A stretch of 34,886 nucleotides of DNA from an uncultured Verrucomicrobiota bacterium (GTDB lineage Bacteria > Verrucomicrobiota > Verrucomicrobiia > Opitutales > Opitutaceae): assembly GCA_913058185.1 (NCBI GenBank), contig CAJXQX010000042.1:1-34886 (forward strand), written 5' to 3'. This document shows positions 33,404 through 34,886 of the stretch, piece by piece. The position numbers and the translations under genes were made by a program. The notes under the pieces were generated by a model that saw nothing but the letters and a program-made list of their open reading frames with translations, was not told the DNA's origin and searched no databases. Position 1 is the first letter of the stretch; each line of letters starts with the position of its first letter.

Positions 33404-34840
33404 GTGAATCGACTGATTTTCTGTCTCTTTTTCCTCTGAGGAGCTTCTGGCCTTATTTACCAGGTCGTCTGGACCCGGATGATGACCCACATCTTCGGCG
33501 CCACTGTCTTGGCTGTGAGCACGGTCCTGGCAGCGTTCATGACCTGTCTTGCTCTGGGCAGCTACTACCTCGAAAAAAAGGGCGATCAAAGTGAAAATCC
33601 CCTTAAGCGATACGCGGTCTATGAGATCGGGATTGGACTGACCGCCTTGATCACGCTCGTCCTGCTGGATCAGCTCGCTCCGCTCAGTGTCTGGATGACG
33701 CAGACCTTCGGCTACTCGTTCACGCTCTTCAGTATCGGCCGGTTCATTGTCGTATTTCTCCTGATACTCGTCCCCACGACGCTCATGGGCGCGACCTTGC
33801 CCATCCTGAGCAGATTCATGATCAAGCGGTTCGAGAACATGGGACGCTCGCTGGGCAGTTTATGCGTCAGCAACACCCTCGGAGCCGTGTGCGGCGCCCT
33901 GTTCGCCGGCTTCTATCTGATTGGGAATCTAGGCATTCATAATTCGATCTATCTTGCCGTCGCCCTGAATATCGGCGTCGGGGTTGTCTCATGGTTCGTG
34001 GCCAAGAGGGGCACGGCCACGACCACTGATTCAAACGCGCTCGAATCGACGGAAACGAGCGCGGAGACAAAGGGACGACCGCTTCTCCTCAATAAGAGAC
34101 AGCAACAGCTGTTACTCGGCGGATTGCCCTATCCGGGGTGACCTCCTTTGCCTACCAGGTGCTTTGGACGCGGGCGCTGGTCTTCTATCTCGGAAATTCC
34201 ACCTACGCGTTCACCATAATTCTGACGACCGTCTTGGTTGGTATTGCGATCGGGGGTTACCTCGTTCGGTTCTTTGTCGATCGACTGAAGGATCCCCTGC
34301 GATGTTTCGCGTGGGTCCAGGTTGGTATCGGTCTATCCGCCGTCGCGGCGATGCCGTTGCTGAACATTATAATCAGTTCGACCGGCTTTTTTTTCGTGGT
34401 TCGAGTCCATGGATCTTCACTGGGCAACGACCGTTGGCCCGCGGTTTGTGATTTCCTTCATCCTCATGCTGGTCCCCACGATTCTGGTGGGCATGACCTT
34501 CCCGCTCGTCGGCAAGATTTTGGTGACCGATCTCGATCGGACCGGTGAGGACGTGGGTAAAGTCTACGCGGTCAATACGGTGTGCAATATAGCTGGAGCC
34601 CTGCTGCCCACATTTATTCTCGTGCCCATTTTGGGCATCAATAATGGCATCCTGGCGATGGCCGTGCTGAACGTGGGGATTGGTATCGTGCTGCTGGCCT
34701 TCGGGAAACCCCAACTTTCTCCTTTCCGCCACTTCGCGCTCGTGGGGATCACTGCGCTGGTGGCTCTGGTTCTCGTCGCGCCATTGAACTCACAGTTTTC
34801 CTCGGACACCGAGAGTTTTGAAGACTAAATCCTCTACTAC
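33404..34840 (+). pseudogene. Fused MFS/spermidine synthase-type membrane protein, four lesions, cut by contig end
   Basis: Across three reading-frame pieces the sequence reads as one membrane protein of the spermidine-synthase-related transporter-like family. GTG 33404 opens VNRLIFCLFFL, then an in-frame TGA (33437-33439), then GASGLIYQVVWTRMMTHIFG. The frame continues to about 34125, where one T is missing from GGATTTGCC; the restored reading is ALSGVTSFAYQVLWTRALVFYLGNS. Near 34400 two bases are missing, after which ESMDLHWATTVGPRFV continues. A TAA at 34826-34828 interrupts SFED-ILYY. The C-terminal spermidine synthase domain would follow but lies past the contig end. About 12 hydrophobic segments are visible in two halves, each with the (G/A)YQV(V/L)WTR motif. 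Lesion density suggests either decay or poor consensus at the contig edge. Confidence 0.75.
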
Positions 34841-34886
34841 CTGTCTCTTATACACATCTCCGAGCCCACGAGACCGAGGCTGATCT
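34841..34886 (+). other. Untrimmed Nextera read-2 adapter with i7 index
   Basis: CTGTCTCTTATACACATCT, the mosaic end in reverse orientation, is followed by CCGAGCCCACGAGAC, then the octamer CGAGGCTG (which I recall as index N710) and ATCT of the flow-cell arm. Genomic sequence ends at 34840. Confidence 0.98.

Noticed and set aside
34092-34102. ATAAGAGACAG, identical to the last 11 bases of the Nextera mosaic end, inside the contig
   Set aside because: The reading frame continues through it in both directions with sensible protein, so it is a chance match and not a chimera point.

Overview
The window is one contig of bacterial DNA, 34.8 kb of genomic sequence (43-34840) with untrimmed Illumina Nextera adapters at both ends. 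There is no rRNA or tRNA, so taxonomy rests on gene content. A GH109-type Tat-exported oxidoreductase, a GPH sugar symporter, an exported sulfatase, a DUF5916 outer-membrane protein, a PIN-PhoH protein, a two-gene MetH and several dispersed simple-sequence repeats suggest a Verrucomicrobiota member, probably Opitutae. This is inference.

Layout. 149-6121: GH109-like protein, a hybrid histidine kinase broken by one in-frame stop, and a DUF5916 barrel protein. 6122-9239: an accessory patch with a palindromic repeat, a VapBC toxin-antitoxin pair with its operator, two 5'-truncated genes joined head to head, a 59-residue membrane protein, and a 'mobile mystery' A/B pair (Xre regulator plus Fic protein) whose Fic gene has a one-base frameshift. 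9240-10643: GPH symporter. 10803-21248: the best-defined functional unit, B12 use and uptake. Methionine synthase MetH is encoded by two genes (homocysteine domain; folate/B12/activation domains) on the minus strand. Divergently, a tightly packed plus-strand operon encodes BtuB, BtuF, BtuC, BtuD, a second BtuF-like protein without a signal peptide, and a CobO/BtuR adenosyltransferase. A 30-bp near-perfect palindrome lies between the two transcription units. I found no cobalamin riboswitch. 21298-22450: a frameshifted thioredoxin-like gene and repeats. 22451-26630: RecQ, a methyltransferase and a YcaQ/AlkX-type DNA glycosylase. 26575-29108: an oligopeptide-binding lipoprotein and a coiled-coil membrane protein. 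29212-33067: small hypothetical, PhoH-like ATPase, a frameshifted monooxygenase and a sulfatase. 33404-34840: a membrane protein of the fused MFS/spermidine synthase type with four lesions, cut by the contig end.

Two themes stand out. First, many genes (kinase, Fic, thioredoxin, monooxygenase, spermidine-synthase-like) carry single stops or small indels while the long core genes are intact. This is either real decay or base-level assembly error, and read mapping would decide it. Second, the chromosome carries dispersed repeats: AAGTNNC heptads (one array inside metH), CTCGTT hexamer elements with inverted arms (one exactly at the metH split), and GGTAGGGC palindromes. I see no complete new system. 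The most novel signals are the repeat insertions in and around metH, the palindrome between metH and btuB, and the paired palindromes upstream of recQ.
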